A stretch of 64,000 bases of DNA, taken from positions 496,001 through 560,000 of the forward strand of contig NZ_JAEACT010000003.1 of the NCBI RefSeq assembly GCF_021432385.1, in the 5' to 3' direction. Below, piece by piece: positions 35,648-44,669 of the stretch. Below the pieces are notes generated by a model that was not told the origin of the DNA, did no database searches, and saw only the letters and a program-made list of their open reading frames with translations. Source of the stretch: Clostridium hydrogenum (GTDB lineage: Bacteria > Bacillota > Clostridia > Clostridiales > Clostridiaceae). A program made the position numbers and the translations under genes. Position 1 is the stretch's first letter; each line of letters starts with the position of its first letter.

Positions 35648-36326
35648 ACTCCATAATGGGATTTATCGAAATTACATCTTTTACATTTTCTAAGGACTTT
35701 ATTTCATTAATTAAATTATCTGGAACAACATTATCAGTTTCAAAAATCATTGATGCTGAAATTCCCTTTCCACTCCTATACACTTTAAGGAAAGCTATAT
35801 TTATATTATTTTCATAGATAATAGTGCTTATTTTAGATATCATTCCTGGTATATCCTTATGGTATATTATCAAGGTAGGATAATCCCCAGAGAAGTCCAT
35901 ACTCTGACCGTTTATTTCTATTATCTTTATGTTCCCTCCGCCAATTGATGATCCCATTATTTCAATTTGAGTACCATCTTTTTTATCTATTAAAAATTTT
36001 ACTGTATTAGGATGAACATCTCCAAGTTCTGCTCCTGTAAATTTAAATTCTAAGCCTTCCTGTTTTGCTACTTCAAAAGAATTTCTTATTCTAGAATCCC
36101 AAGGGTCCATACCTAAAATTCCTGCAACTAAAGCTTTATCTGTACCGTGGCCCTTATAAGTCTTAGAAAAAGAACCATGAAGTACAAAGTTCACGCTTTT
36201 TATACTTTCATTTCCTCCCGCTATTATCTGCGCAATTTTACCAAGTCTTGCTGCTCCTGCTGTATGTGAGCTTGATGGACCTATCATAACTGGTCCTAAA
36301 ATATCAAATACACTATATTCCTTCAT
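35640..36326 (-). CDS. sdaAB: L-serine ammonia-lyase, beta subunit
   Basis: This 228-aa protein is the regulatory/beta subunit. The N-terminal SDH-beta domain has DILGPVMIGPSSSHTAGAAR (about residues 8-27), and the C-terminal ACT domain (about 150-225; HKDIPGMISKISTIIYEN) probably binds serine. It is the upstream gene of the sdaAB-sdaAA pair and follows a nucleoside kinase gene by 14 bp. Confidence 0.95.
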   Translation of the reverse strand: MKEYSVFDILGPVMIGPSSSHTAGAARLGKIAQIIAGGNESIKSVNFVLHGSFSKTYKGHGTDKALVAGILGMDPWDSRIRNSFEVAKQEGLEFKFTGAELGDVHPNTVKFLIDKKDGTQIEIMGSSIGGGNIKIIEINGQSMDFSGDYPTLIIYHKDIPGMISKISTIIYENNINIAFLKVYRSGKGISASMIFETDNVVPDNLINEIKSLENVKDVISINPIMECE

Positions 36327-36340
36327 TATGTCACCACCTA

Positions 36341-38002
36341 TTAATATTCATAAAAACAACTGCCGCCAATAAATTCCCTTAATATAGAGTTTTCAGGAAC
36401 TCGTTTCATATCTATTTCTTCAAAAAACTTTAAAAAACTTCTTAACTTTTTAGCTTCATAATATACACTGCTTGTGGCTTTAATTTTTGATAATTCAAGA
36501 AGTGCATATTTTTTGAGAACACATAATTCATAAACTAACGCAGAATTAAACATAACATCCGCGTCTTCTTGGAATACAAAAATATTTTTTTCTTCTCCTC
36601 TTTTTATCGATGGCCACATTTTAAGCGTTCTCTCAGCATCGCAACCGCGAGAAAGATAATCTCTTACTATTCTCCTTATTTTCCTAGCATCTGTGGTTGA
36701 AATTCTATTATGGCTATCAAGATTAAGTTGAGTTAACGCACTAATATATATTTTAAATTTCTTTTCTCTTTTAATAGATGGTGTAAGCCTTTCATTAAGT
36801 CCATGTATTCCTTCAATTATAATAACGCCATTTAACGGAAGCTTCATTCTTTTATCTTCCCAAACCCTTTCTCCCTTTTTAAAGTCAAAAGTTGGAATTT
36901 GAACTTCTTTTCCATCCATTAAATCCTTCAAATTTTTATTGAACAAATCAACATCAAGCGCTTCTATAGCTTCAAAATCATAATCACCATTTTCATCTCT
37001 AGGTGTCTTATCCCTATTAACAAAATAATCATCTAAGGATATAGCTATTGGAACTAACCCATTTACTCTTAGCTGAATTCCAAGTCTTCTTGCAAAAGTA
37101 GTTTTTCCAGAGGAAGAAGGTCCAGAAATCAAAACTATCCTTGCCTCTTTTTTAGCGTATATCATATCTGCAATATATGCTATTTTTTTCTCATGCAGTG
37201 CTTCTGAAACTCGTATTATATCTACAATATCCCCATTTTTAACCTTGTCATTTAGCGCTCCAACATCTCCTACGCCAAGTATTTCTCCCCATTTTTCAGT
37301 TTCGTAAAATATCTGAGATAGTTTTTTCTGTTCTACAAATTGTGGCAGTTTATCACTATCCTTTTCTGTTGGAACCATAAGTATAAATCCTGGTTTGTAA
37401 AACTTCAAATCAAAATATTTAAGTATACCTGTAGAATATGCCATTGATCCATAAAAATAGTCATACCTTCCATCAAGTGTATACAAGTTTAACTTTTCTA
37501 TACGAATATACTTAAGAACTCTTACTTTGTCCTGCATACCATAGCCTTCAAATATTTCAATTGCTCTTTTTCTATTAACAGACACTTTTTTTATAGGTAT
37601 ATCTTGTTTAATAATTTCTTTCATTCTATTTTTTATTTTTAAAATATCTTCTTCGTCTAATTCTCCAGCTTTTTTATAAATCTCACCAAATATACCATTT
37701 GAAAGCGAGTGCTCTATGGTAATCCTACTTTCAGGAAATAAATCTTGCACAGCCTTTATAAGCACAAATTGAAGCGTTCTTTGATAAACTTTAATTCCTA
37801 TTGGATTCCTTATATCTATTACATCGAAATCTCCAGAATGATAAAATTTATATGTCAATTCGTGTATATATCCATTTAAGCTTCCCAAAACTACGGGAGA
37901 CTCCAAATCTAAATTATTTTTTTTTACTACCTCATAAAATTCACTGCCCTTATTTACTTTAACTTCTTTTCCATCTTTTAATTTCACTACTAATTCATCC
38001 AT
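36341..38002 (-). CDS. TGS-domain uridine kinase-like nucleoside kinase
   Basis: This 553-aa protein has an N-terminal TGS/ThrRS-like region (about residues 1-230, starting with a TGS-like fold and a ThrRS second-domain stretch) and a C-terminal P-loop kinase of the uridine kinase/phosphoribulokinase type. Walker A is near residues 294-303 (ISGPSSSGKTTFARRLG), with DDYFVNRDKTPRDENGDYDF downstream. Such proteins are annotated as nucleoside kinases in clostridia. The exact substrate is uncertain. It precedes sdaAB in the same direction, perhaps one operon. Confidence 0.9.
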   Translation of the reverse strand: MDELVVKLKDGKEVKVNKGSEFYEVVKKNNLDLESPVVLGSLNGYIHELTYKFYHSGDFDVIDIRNPIGIKVYQRTLQFVLIKAVQDLFPESRITIEHSLSNGIFGEIYKKAGELDEEDILKIKNRMKEIIKQDIPIKKVSVNRKRAIEIFEGYGMQDKVRVLKYIRIEKLNLYTLDGRYDYFYGSMAYSTGILKYFDLKFYKPGFILMVPTEKDSDKLPQFVEQKKLSQIFYETEKWGEILGVGDVGALNDKVKNGDIVDIIRVSEALHEKKIAYIADMIYAKKEARIVLISGPSSSGKTTFARRLGIQLRVNGLVPIAISLDDYFVNRDKTPRDENGDYDFEAIEALDVDLFNKNLKDLMDGKEVQIPTFDFKKGERVWEDKRMKLPLNGVIIIEGIHGLNERLTPSIKREKKFKIYISALTQLNLDSHNRISTTDARKIRRIVRDYLSRGCDAERTLKMWPSIKRGEEKNIFVFQEDADVMFNSALVYELCVLKKYALLELSKIKATSSVYYEAKKLRSFLKFFEEIDMKRVPENSILREFIGGSCFYEY

Positions 38003-38106
38003 AAAAACATCCCCAAACTTATTTTGTCTCTAATTATTATACTTTAAAATAAATAAAAATGTATCACAATATACTAATATTTTTCTCATTTTTTGAAAAA
38101 ATAAAA

Positions 38107-38224
38107 CTATATAAGTTGTAAAAATTCTAATACATTCTGACTTTTAAAATATCCTAGGGTCGAACCTATTCAGCAGTTATATTTTAGGGGTCACAATGTA
38201 AGGGCTTTATTACAACTTATATTA
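38107..38224. repeat. 118-bp sequence bounded by inverted repeats, upstream of DUF421 gene
   Basis: CTATATAAGTTGTAA at 38107 pairs with TTACAACTTATAT ending at 38223. The interior holds CCTAGGGTCGAACC and AGGGGTCACAATG. It could be a small repeat element or the leader and operator of the DUF421 gene, whose start is 17 bp downstream. Confidence 0.45.
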
Positions 38225-38240
38225 AGAAAGGACTGATTAT

Positions 38241-38933
38241 ATGTTTATCGTTATGCTTAGAACAATAATATTATATTTTTTAGTAGTACTTACTATGAGA
38301 TCAATGGGGAAAAGGCAAATTGGTCAGCTTCAGCCCTTTGAACTTGTTATTGCAATAATGATTTCAGAACTTGCTTCTTTGCCAATGCAGGATACTAGAA
38401 TTCCTTTACTTCATGGTGTAATCCCCATAATAACCTTACTCATCCTTGAAATAATTTTATCTGTATTACAATTAAAAAGCGAAAAATCCAGATCAATTTT
38501 ATGTGGTGAACCAACAATACTGATAAACAAAGGAAAAATAGATGTTAAAGCAATGCGTAATCAAAGAATAAATATTAATGACCTTATGGAAGAGCTACGA
38601 TTAAAAAATTTTTTTAATGTTGAAGATGTTGAGTATGCCATTTTAGAAACAAGTGGGCAATTATCTCTTATACCTAAAACACCACTTTCAGCTCCTACAA
38701 AGCAAGATTTAAATATAAAAGCTAAGCAAGAAACTATACCAGTAACTTTAATTTCAGACGGAAAAGTTAATATAAAAAACTTATCCATTATACACAAGGA
38801 TGCTAATTGGCTTATGAATACTCTCAAAAAAAATGGTATAGCTTCGCCAAAGGAAGTATTCCTTGCACTTTTAGATACTAGTGGTGAATTTTATTATCAA
38901 AGATACACAGAAGACAGGAGTGACACTTTATGA
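38241..38933 (+). CDS. DUF421 (YetF-type) membrane protein
   Basis: This 230-aa protein has three membrane segments at its start (to about residue 80) and a cytoplasmic alpha/beta DUF421 domain with the family patterns GKRQIGQLQPFELVIAIMIS, LINKGKIDV, and EELRLKNFFNVEDVEYAILE. A second copy of the domain strand pattern follows (LISDGKVNIKN). YetF-family proteins are common in spore formers; the function is unknown, with a spore-membrane role suggested for some. It overlaps the DUF4363 gene by 4 bp. Confidence 0.92.
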   Translation: MFIVMLRTIILYFLVVLTMRSMGKRQIGQLQPFELVIAIMISELASLPMQDTRIPLLHGVIPIITLLILEIILSVLQLKSEKSRSILCGEPTILINKGKIDVKAMRNQRININDLMEELRLKNFFNVEDVEYAILETSGQLSLIPKTPLSAPTKQDLNIKAKQETIPVTLISDGKVNIKNLSIIHKDANWLMNTLKKNGIASPKEVFLALLDTSGEFYYQRYTEDRSDTL

Positions 38934-39310
38934 AAAATATAATAGTTTCAGTAATTTTATTTGCCGCTATATTTATAATAAGTTTAGTTTCTGTAAATTA
39001 CTTAAACAAAACTTGTGCCTCAATGTTACTCGTTAACACCCAAATAGAAAACTCAATAAAAAGTAAATCCTGGGAAGATGCAGAAAAGCACTTTAATACC
39101 TTTTCTAAACAGTGGGAGGAACATTCTAATTTAACTTCTGTCTTTATACATCACATGGAAATAGACGATATAAGCATGGAACTTGAAAAACTATCACAAT
39201 CAATAAAATACAAAGATGCAAAAGATGCTATGGAATCCACTCATTCCTTGAGATTTCTTTTGGAACATATAATGGACTTGGAGAAAATTAATGTGCAAAA
39301 CGTATTCTAA
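38930..39310 (+). CDS. DUF4363 family protein
   Basis: This 126-aa protein has one N-terminal membrane segment (about residues 5-22) and an extracytoplasmic helical domain (SKSWEDAEKHFNTFSKQWEE, then HSLRFLLEHIMDLEKINVQN). It starts inside the DUF421 stop (ATGA overlap). DUF421-DUF4363 pairs are common in clostridia and probably form a membrane complex of unknown function. Confidence 0.85.
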   Translation: MKNIIVSVILFAAIFIISLVSVNYLNKTCASMLLVNTQIENSIKSKSWEDAEKHFNTFSKQWEEHSNLTSVFIHHMEIDDISMELEKLSQSIKYKDAKDAMESTHSLRFLLEHIMDLEKINVQNVF

Positions 39311-39685
39311 AATTAATGCGAACTAAATCAAGTGAAGGCTCTTAACTTCGCCCTGCTCGTTAAAAAACTAACTTTTTCACTTGTGTGAAAAGTGAAGGGT
39401 TTGACGATGCATTGCACGTCAAAGGTTAACTTTTCGGCTAAAGCCGAAAGTTAAGGTTATTTTTCTTCCGCCTTGCTACGGAAAAATTATAAGTTTAAAT
39501 TAAGGATTTTCCATAGCAAAGCGGAGGAAAATCAACATTTACTTTTTACCAAAGGTAAAACCCTTCACCTTTAACAAGCGTAGCTATGTCAAACCCTTCA
39601 CTTTTCACATAGTGAAAAAGTTAACCTTTTAACGTGCAAGGCATCGTTAAAAACTTTCACTTGAGTTGCTTCGCAATATTTAAAT
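39310..39685. repeat. Long-arm multi-hairpin repeat, copy I
   Basis: An element of about 375 bp. Its arms begin ATTAATGCGAACTAAATCAA and end GAGTTGCTTCGCAAT, with CAAGTGAAGG / CCTTCACTTG-type pairing and several hairpins (CTTTTTCACTTGTGTGAAAAG, ACTTTCGGCTTTAGCCGAAAGT as complement). The centre, CTTCCGCCTTGCTACGG / CCATAGCAAAGCGGAGG, is the core hairpin also seen in the GAGTAC family. Confidence 0.88.
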
Positions 39686-39718
39686 ATTGTAAACCTCATA
39701 TAATTTGAACACATTGAT

Positions 39719-40363
39719 TTACATTAGAAACTCTCCTAAGTCCCATAGAGAATGTATAATCACTGCTGCCCATATTGATTTAGTTTTTCTAAATACTAAG
39801 CCGAATACTAAGCCCAAAATAAATATTCCTATTCCCGTTTCAAACATATATGATACTTTATTTAAATCATGTATCCATCCTGGGAAATGAGCACTAACAA
39901 ATAATATAGAGGATAAAATATTTGCTTTTCTCTCTGACATAAAACTGCTAAAAGCATTCAAAAACCATCCCCTAAAAAGGCTTTCTTCAAATATTCCAAC
40001 AGTAAGTACCGTAACAACTAAATCATAAGTTTCTAACTTCATTTGTGCTACTCCATTATGTAATAAAATTATACCTACAATATGATAAAAGATTACTATT
40101 AATATTATAGGTACCAGCATTCTACACCTTAATTTATTTGTGAACATTTCTTTTAACTTAATATTTAAATCACAATTATATCTCTTAAGAAGAAATATTG
40201 AGAATCCAAGCCACCATACTATTTTTATAAAAACACTTATAGCCTCTTCAACATATTTGTTCATATATAAAGAATCAATATAGTACACCCTAAAAATCCA
40301 ACCTAGCATAAATACAATATAAGAAATCCATACTACTTTTATAGTTAACTTGCGTTCTTTCAT
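39719..40363 (-). CDS. CPBP family intramembrane metalloprotease
   Basis: This 214-aa protein has six or so membrane segments and the CPBP (Abi/CAAX protease) motifs: EESLFRGWFLN near residue 125, SAHFPGW near 157, and HSLWDLGEFLM at the end. Rce1-like enzymes of this type use Glu and His residues for membrane proteolysis. In bacteria they serve in bacteriocin immunity, prenyl-protein or signal processing; the role here is unknown. It is a single gene bounded by repeats I and J. Confidence 0.88.
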   Translation of the reverse strand: MKERKLTIKVVWISYIVFMLGWIFRVYYIDSLYMNKYVEEAISVFIKIVWWLGFSIFLLKRYNCDLNIKLKEMFTNKLRCRMLVPIILIVIFYHIVGIILLHNGVAQMKLETYDLVVTVLTVGIFEESLFRGWFLNAFSSFMSERKANILSSILFVSAHFPGWIHDLNKVSYMFETGIGIFILGLVFGLVFRKTKSIWAAVIIHSLWDLGEFLM

Positions 40364-40482
40364 AACTTACCCCTTTTCTCAACTGCTTTTTCTTATTGAA
40401 ATATATGAGTATTAATTATAAAATAGCACTGTCAATAATTATTATTAGTTGAAAATCATTTTTACTTATGCTATAATTTTTC

Positions 40483-40772
40483 TAGATAAACAAAGTACAA
40501 TTTGTAGCGCAGAGTACAGATGACGGAGTACAGATTACAGTGAAGGATGATTTACCTTTCGCTTCTCTCAGGTAAATCTTAAACTTAATGTTGTCAGCTT
40601 CGCTGAACGCCATCAATAGCGCAATTGCGTAGCAATAAAAAAATAAGTTTTCAGATTTTTCGCAGTGCTAACGGAGAAAAATCATCCTTCGTTGTACTCT
40701 GTACTCTGTACTCCGTACTCTATGTTAAATTGTAATTCATCAGGATAAACTTTATATTGGAAATTTAACTTT
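40483..40772 (+). repeat. Composite repeat containing multi-hairpin copy J
   Basis: The core at 40509-40722 has arms CAGAGTACAGATGACGGAG and complement, with GATTTACC..GGTAAATC, TGTTGTCAGCTTCGCTGAAC, GCGCAATTGCGT and GATTTTTCGCAGTGCTAACG. Outer sequences ACAATTTGTAG and AAATTGTAATTCATCAGGAT, then AAAC, resemble the outer layer of copies B and C. Confidence 0.82.
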
Positions 40773-40812
40773 TTTCAAAGTATACACATATAAACTAGAT
40801 AGGAGTGTTATC

Positions 40813-41022
40813 ATGGAAAATAATAAAACAGAAGAAATAATGGATAAACTAACCAAGGTATGCATATGTAAAGCAATATCTAGGGCTAAAATAAAAGAAG
40901 CAATCAGAAATGGTGCTAAAACTTTAGAAGAAGTAAAAATAGCAACTGGTGCAACTACAGGGGGCTGCTGCGGCAGAAGATGTTCCTATAAAATACAGGA
41001 ACTAATTGACAGTGCAAAATAA
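40813..41022 (+). CDS. BFD-like [2Fe-2S]-binding small protein
   Basis: This 69-aa protein has C-x-C near residues 18-20 (KVCICKAISRAKIKEAIRNG) and a second Cys group (GGCCGRRCSYKI), the layout of bacterioferritin-associated ferredoxin domains that hold a [2Fe-2S] cluster. Small stand-alone copies occur in anaerobes as electron carriers or iron-mobilising factors. It follows AGGAGTGTTATC and ends at a strong terminator. No bacterioferritin gene is near. Confidence 0.88.
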   Translation: MENNKTEEIMDKLTKVCICKAISRAKIKEAIRNGAKTLEEVKIATGATTGGCCGRRCSYKIQELIDSAK

Positions 41023-41024
41023 TA

Positions 41025-41066
41025 GGATATAGCACTAAAAGATTTTTTAGTGCTATATCCTTATTT
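41025..41066 (+). terminator. Rho-independent terminator of the BFD-like gene
   Basis: GGATATAGCACTAAAA and TTTTAGTGCTATATCC form a perfect 16-bp stem, followed by TTATTT. Confidence 0.88.
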
Positions 41067-41084
41067 AAACTGACTTAACTTTAA

Positions 41085-41204
41085 TCACTTTTTATTTTTA
41101 AATAAATTTATTATATATTCTGGAAGTAGTATAAAAAAGAACGATATTGCTGCTGATATAATAAATACTATATATAAGAATTCCAATATAGACATATCTT
41201 CCAT
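41085..41204 (-). CDS. Small single-span membrane protein (39 aa)
   Basis: The frame starts at ATG 41204, seven bases after AAGGAG, and reads MEDMSILEFLYIVFIISAAI, then a second half of the hydrophobic stretch ending in NLFKNKK. It has one membrane helix and a positive C-terminus. I do not recognise it. The good ribosome binding site and clean membrane topology argue that it is a real gene. Confidence 0.5.
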   Translation of the reverse strand: MEDMSILEFLYIVFIISAAISFFFILLPEYIINLFKNKK

Positions 41205-41287
41205 ATTAGCTGCTCCTTGTTTATTCATGGTATTAATATATGCATGTACTATAAATTACATTCTTATATTTTATTATCCTTTATTTC

Positions 41288-41803
41288 CTACTCATTGAGA
41301 AATTTTTTAGCGGAAGCTTCATCTTTAAATAAAACTCTTAAATCAGTACCATATTTTTTTTCTAAGTCTTTTCTATTATATTTATAATTCTTGTCCCCTA
41401 CATCTTCTACATTAAATTGTACAACATCTGCATTTTTTATAAGTGCCAACAATATAACTGCATTTTTCTCCAAAAATTCATCAGGCTTTTTACTTGCCCA
41501 AAAACTATCATATTCTCCAACCTTAGAATTGTTATTGGGTTTGTAGTTAATAGTCACTTCATATGGTGAATTCTTAGTTTCCAAGCTAAATCCTGCACTA
41601 TAAGTATTCCCCGGCAACTTTGATATTATATTGCCTACAGCAGAATTATCACCTATATATGAGTTTTTATATTTTAACAAATCTGATACTTTAACTTGAG
41701 ATTCATTTTTATCTGATATTTTTGCGAAATTACCATCGCATCCAGCTATAATTAATGATAAAAAAAACATTATTGGTAATAATATTTTAATTTTATTCTT
41801 CAT
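41288..41803 (-). CDS. DUF4825 lipoprotein
   Basis: This 171-aa protein has a lipoprotein signal (lipobox IIAGC at about residues 18-22) and a DUF4825 domain with the pattern LLKYKNSYIGDNSAVGNIIS at about 43-62, then VTINYKP. DUF4825 domains are found in clostridial lipoproteins and often beside or fused to BlaR-like sensors; the biochemical role is unknown. The C-terminal part is charged (KNYKYNRKDLEKKYGTDLR). It is monocistronic. Confidence 0.85.
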   Translation of the reverse strand: MKNKIKILLPIMFFLSLIIAGCDGNFAKISDKNESQVKVSDLLKYKNSYIGDNSAVGNIISKLPGNTYSAGFSLETKNSPYEVTINYKPNNNSKVGEYDSFWASKKPDEFLEKNAVILLALIKNADVVQFNVEDVGDKNYKYNRKDLEKKYGTDLRVLFKDEASAKKFLNE

Positions 41804-41923
41804 ATTTTCACTTCCTTTACTATATATGTAATATAAATATACAGTAATTACTCATATATGTCGATATACTTTTACATGGTTATATTAAAAGGTGCTATAA
41901 CACCAAAAAATATTCGATCACAA

Positions 41924-42286
41924 TTTAAAATTATTGCGAACCAAATCAAGTGAAGGATTTTAATTTCGCCCCGCTCATTAAAAGACTAACTTTTTCACTT
42001 ACGCGAAAAGTGAAGGGTTTAACGATGCTGTGCACGTTAAAGCCGAAAGTTAAGGTTATTTTTCCTCCGCCTTGCTACGTAAAAATTATAAATTTAAATT
42101 AAAGATTTTCCATAGCAAAGCGGAGGAAAATCAACATTTACTTTTTACCGAAGGCAAAATCCTTCACCTTTGACAAGCGTAGCTATGTCAAACCCTTCAC
42201 TTTTCACATAGTGAAAAAGTTAACCTTTTAACGTGCAAAGCATCGTTAAAAACCTTCACTTGAGTTGCTTCGCAATATTTAAAATT
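41924..42286. repeat. Long-arm multi-hairpin repeat, copy K
   Basis: This is the second copy of the type at 39310-39685 and nearly identical over the right half. The outer ends are TTAAAATTATTGCGAA and TTCGCAATATTTAAAATT. Compared with copy I, it lacks about 20 bp around GGTTAACTTTTCGGC in the left arm. Confidence 0.9.
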
Positions 42287-42341
42287 ACTGATAAAATAAT
42301 TTTTAGTGCACCAGCACCTTTTACTTCTACAATTTTAATTA

Positions 42342-43379
42342 TTATTTTTCCACATAGTTTCTAATTTGCTTTATGACCATGTTTATAGTTCCGTCGCCAT
42401 TTCTTTTTATTTCAAATCTGCTAGCATCATTATACGCTTCTTCATTGATATAAACATCTATGTCCTTATCGATTTTTAATCTTGTTCTTTTCATTTTAGT
42501 TTCTACCCATTGTTTGTCAACTTCTATTTTATCTTCTACTCCTTGTTCCTTAACAAACTGAACAAAACTTTCTTTGACTTCTTCGTTTTCACCAAAGACC
42601 TCATCGGACAATGTATTTATATCCAAAGCATCTTCCTCTTTAAGCTTTTTCTTTATGGAACTTCTAACTACTTCTGCACCATCTGCATTATCTTTTAAAT
42701 TTTTTTGAGTCCATTTTTCGGCAGCCTTCACAAAGCTTTTTGTCAAATCTCTTTCACTATTAATTATTGTACATCCCAAATAATCGCTTATAAAATAATT
42801 CGAACCATAATTCTCATCATCTTTATTGCTAGGCTGTTTATCAATAACCATTAAATCAAATTTATTTTCCTCCTGCTTAAGCTTTATAAAAGCACACTTT
42901 TGTATTCTTTGACCGCTTGCAGGTAAACCTATAAATTGTGGAATTATATTTATTCCAACCTTATCTTCAACCACATCTATTGTATGTGTATAATTTTTTA
43001 CGTAATCCATTTTAAGTATGGCAAGCATAGGTCCATATTCTGTTGCAATAGATACTACAAGTAAATCACAAGACGGTATACTTCCTTTTGATTTCATTAT
43101 TGAAAAAAGTCTGGATGCTAAATGCTTTGAAACAGGAATAAGACCATCACTTCCATTTAAATAACCCTGGGCAGATTCATTAGTATCAGTATTTTCAGGG
43201 TCAAATACAGCATATTTAAGTTCCTCATCCTTAAGGCATTTTTTTACATGCCTCAATATGTATTCATAGGTCTCATCATTTAAAACTAATCCAATTTCAT
43301 CAAAAACAACTTCACCAGAATTATTATCCAGTATGTGGATAACCGCTTCATTAATACTTACATCATTTATATATTGCAA
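42342..43379 (-). CDS. Nucleoid-associated protein (YejK/NdpA family)
   Basis: This 345-aa protein matches the 37-kDa nucleoid-associated family: the N-terminal half has VNEAVIHILDNNSG-like strands and ASRLFSIMKSKGSIPSCDLL, with YFISDYLGCTIINSERDLTK in the middle and a winged C-terminal part. Members bind DNA; the clostridial ones are not well studied. The lengths agree with the family. It is bordered by repeat K downstream and DUF6106 upstream. Confidence 0.88.
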   Translation of the reverse strand: MQYINDVSINEAVIHILDNNSGEVVFDEIGLVLNDETYEYILRHVKKCLKDEELKYAVFDPENTDTNESAQGYLNGSDGLIPVSKHLASRLFSIMKSKGSIPSCDLLVVSIATEYGPMLAILKMDYVKNYTHTIDVVEDKVGINIIPQFIGLPASGQRIQKCAFIKLKQEENKFDLMVIDKQPSNKDDENYGSNYFISDYLGCTIINSERDLTKSFVKAAEKWTQKNLKDNADGAEVVRSSIKKKLKEEDALDINTLSDEVFGENEEVKESFVQFVKEQGVEDKIEVDKQWVETKMKRTRLKIDKDIDVYINEEAYNDASRFEIKRNGDGTINMVIKQIRNYVEK

Positions 43380-43457
43380 ACTATCACCACTTTATTATTA
43401 TTATGTTTTAGTATTTATAATACCTACTTTTCAAGTTATCTATATATAAATCCAAAC

Positions 43458-43973
43458 TTATCTTTTAACAGCCCTTGGATTTTTATGAAAACACAAATCC
43501 AAAAACTCCTTATCAGGTATAAAATCAAGCTGCACTTTACTAGCTCCACTATCTATAAATGCAGTATATACTTTTTCATTTGTATCTTTTGCATGAGCTC
43601 TTATTAGTTTACTTGGTTTATTATGAAAATCTTTAACTTCATCACTATCCTTTGGTGCTAACAATTGCACTGAAGATATTTGAAAGTTAAGTACTAATTT
43701 TCTCTTTACCTTATCTCCTATTGTTATTATATCAATTTCACCATTTGTAAAATCATATTCGTAATCAACATAAATCTTTCTTTTTAGAAATTTTAGGCCG
43801 ATGTATATTATAACACATAATATAGTTAATATGATTCCCAATATTCCCAATATTGCTGTAAAAATAAAATATACAAATGCCAGCACTATTGACACCTTCA
43901 TCACAAATTTTACTACTTTGTAAATTGTAGTATTCTCTGCTTTTACAAATTGCTCATAAAAATTATCTTGCAT
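43458..43973 (-). CDS. DUF6106 family membrane protein
   Basis: This 171-aa protein has two membrane segments close together (about residues 27-65) and a cytoplasmic beta-rich domain (YVDYEYDFTNGEIDIITIGD, then SSVQLLAPKDSDEVKDF). It matches, from memory, the clostridial family DUF6106, of unknown function. It precedes the nucleoid-associated gene on the same strand with a gap of 78 bp. Confidence 0.75.
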   Translation of the reverse strand: MQDNFYEQFVKAENTTIYKVVKFVMKVSIVLAFVYFIFTAILGILGIILTILCVIIYIGLKFLKRKIYVDYEYDFTNGEIDIITIGDKVKRKLVLNFQISSVQLLAPKDSDEVKDFHNKPSKLIRAHAKDTNEKVYTAFIDSGASKVQLDFIPDKEFLDLCFHKNPRAVKR

Positions 43974-44123
43974 GTTTTACCCACCCCATTCTTTTTTGCA
44001 AACTATAGCTTAATCAATGTAATTATAACATACAAAGTTATATTCTTAAAACGTTTTAATTTATAATTTATACACAATATTCTTATTAAATATATGTTAT
44101 AATACATAAAAGAGGTGATAGGC

Positions 44124-44669
44124 TTGAATGAAATTGAAACAAGAATTATAGATATAAATATTGATGCTATAAGAAATAAAATGGTTGAACTAAAATTAAA
44201 AGTAGTAAAAAAAGAAAATCAAATAAATGATATATATGATTTTGAAGATAGAAGATTATTAAACAATAAAGGTTATGCTAGAATAAGAACTATAGAAAGC
44301 CTACTAGATAACAAAACTTATTACTATATGACTGTAAAAAAATTACTAAGCCAAGAAAAATATAAAGTTATGGATGAACGTGAAACAATAATAAGTTCTG
44401 GCAGCGAAGGTAAAAGAATATTTGAGGCTCTTGGACTTATAAATGTCAGTTCAATAAAAAAATATAGAGAAAGCTATAAGTTTAAAAATTCGCTTATTGA
44501 AATAGATATAAACGATACATCCTTCTGCCCTTTTCCTTACATAGAAATCGAAACCTCTAATGAAGATGAATTAAAAGAGATTGTGGAGTTCTTAGGATAT
44601 ACTATGAAAGATACAACTTCTAAAACTATATATGAAATACTAAATGATAAGGGAGTTAAAGGTCTATAA
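44124..44669 (+). CDS. CYTH domain protein (CyaB/thiamine-triphosphatase type)
   Basis: The TTG at 44124 follows AGAGGTGATAGG; the GTG at 44115 would overlap that site. The 181-aa product has the CYTH tunnel-fold residues: NEIETRIIDIN (E-x-E-x pattern), RLLNNKGYARIRTIE, YYYMTVKK, and FPYIEIET. CYTH enzymes hydrolyse triphosphates (thiamine triphosphate, inorganic triphosphate) or, in CyaB, make cAMP. The first gene of a tight group with DUF5685 and a J-domain protein; the stop is directly followed by the next ATG. Confidence 0.85.
   Translation: MNEIETRIIDINIDAIRNKMVELKLKVVKKENQINDIYDFEDRRLLNNKGYARIRTIESLLDNKTYYYMTVKKLLSQEKYKVMDERETIISSGSEGKRIFEALGLINVSSIKKYRESYKFKNSLIEIDINDTSFCPFPYIEIETSNEDELKEIVEFLGYTMKDTTSKTIYEILNDKGVKGL

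Noticed and set aside
39719..40363. CPBP protease as part of a bacteriocin immunity locus
   Set aside because: No bacteriocin, transporter or modification gene lies nearby; only the family can be supported.
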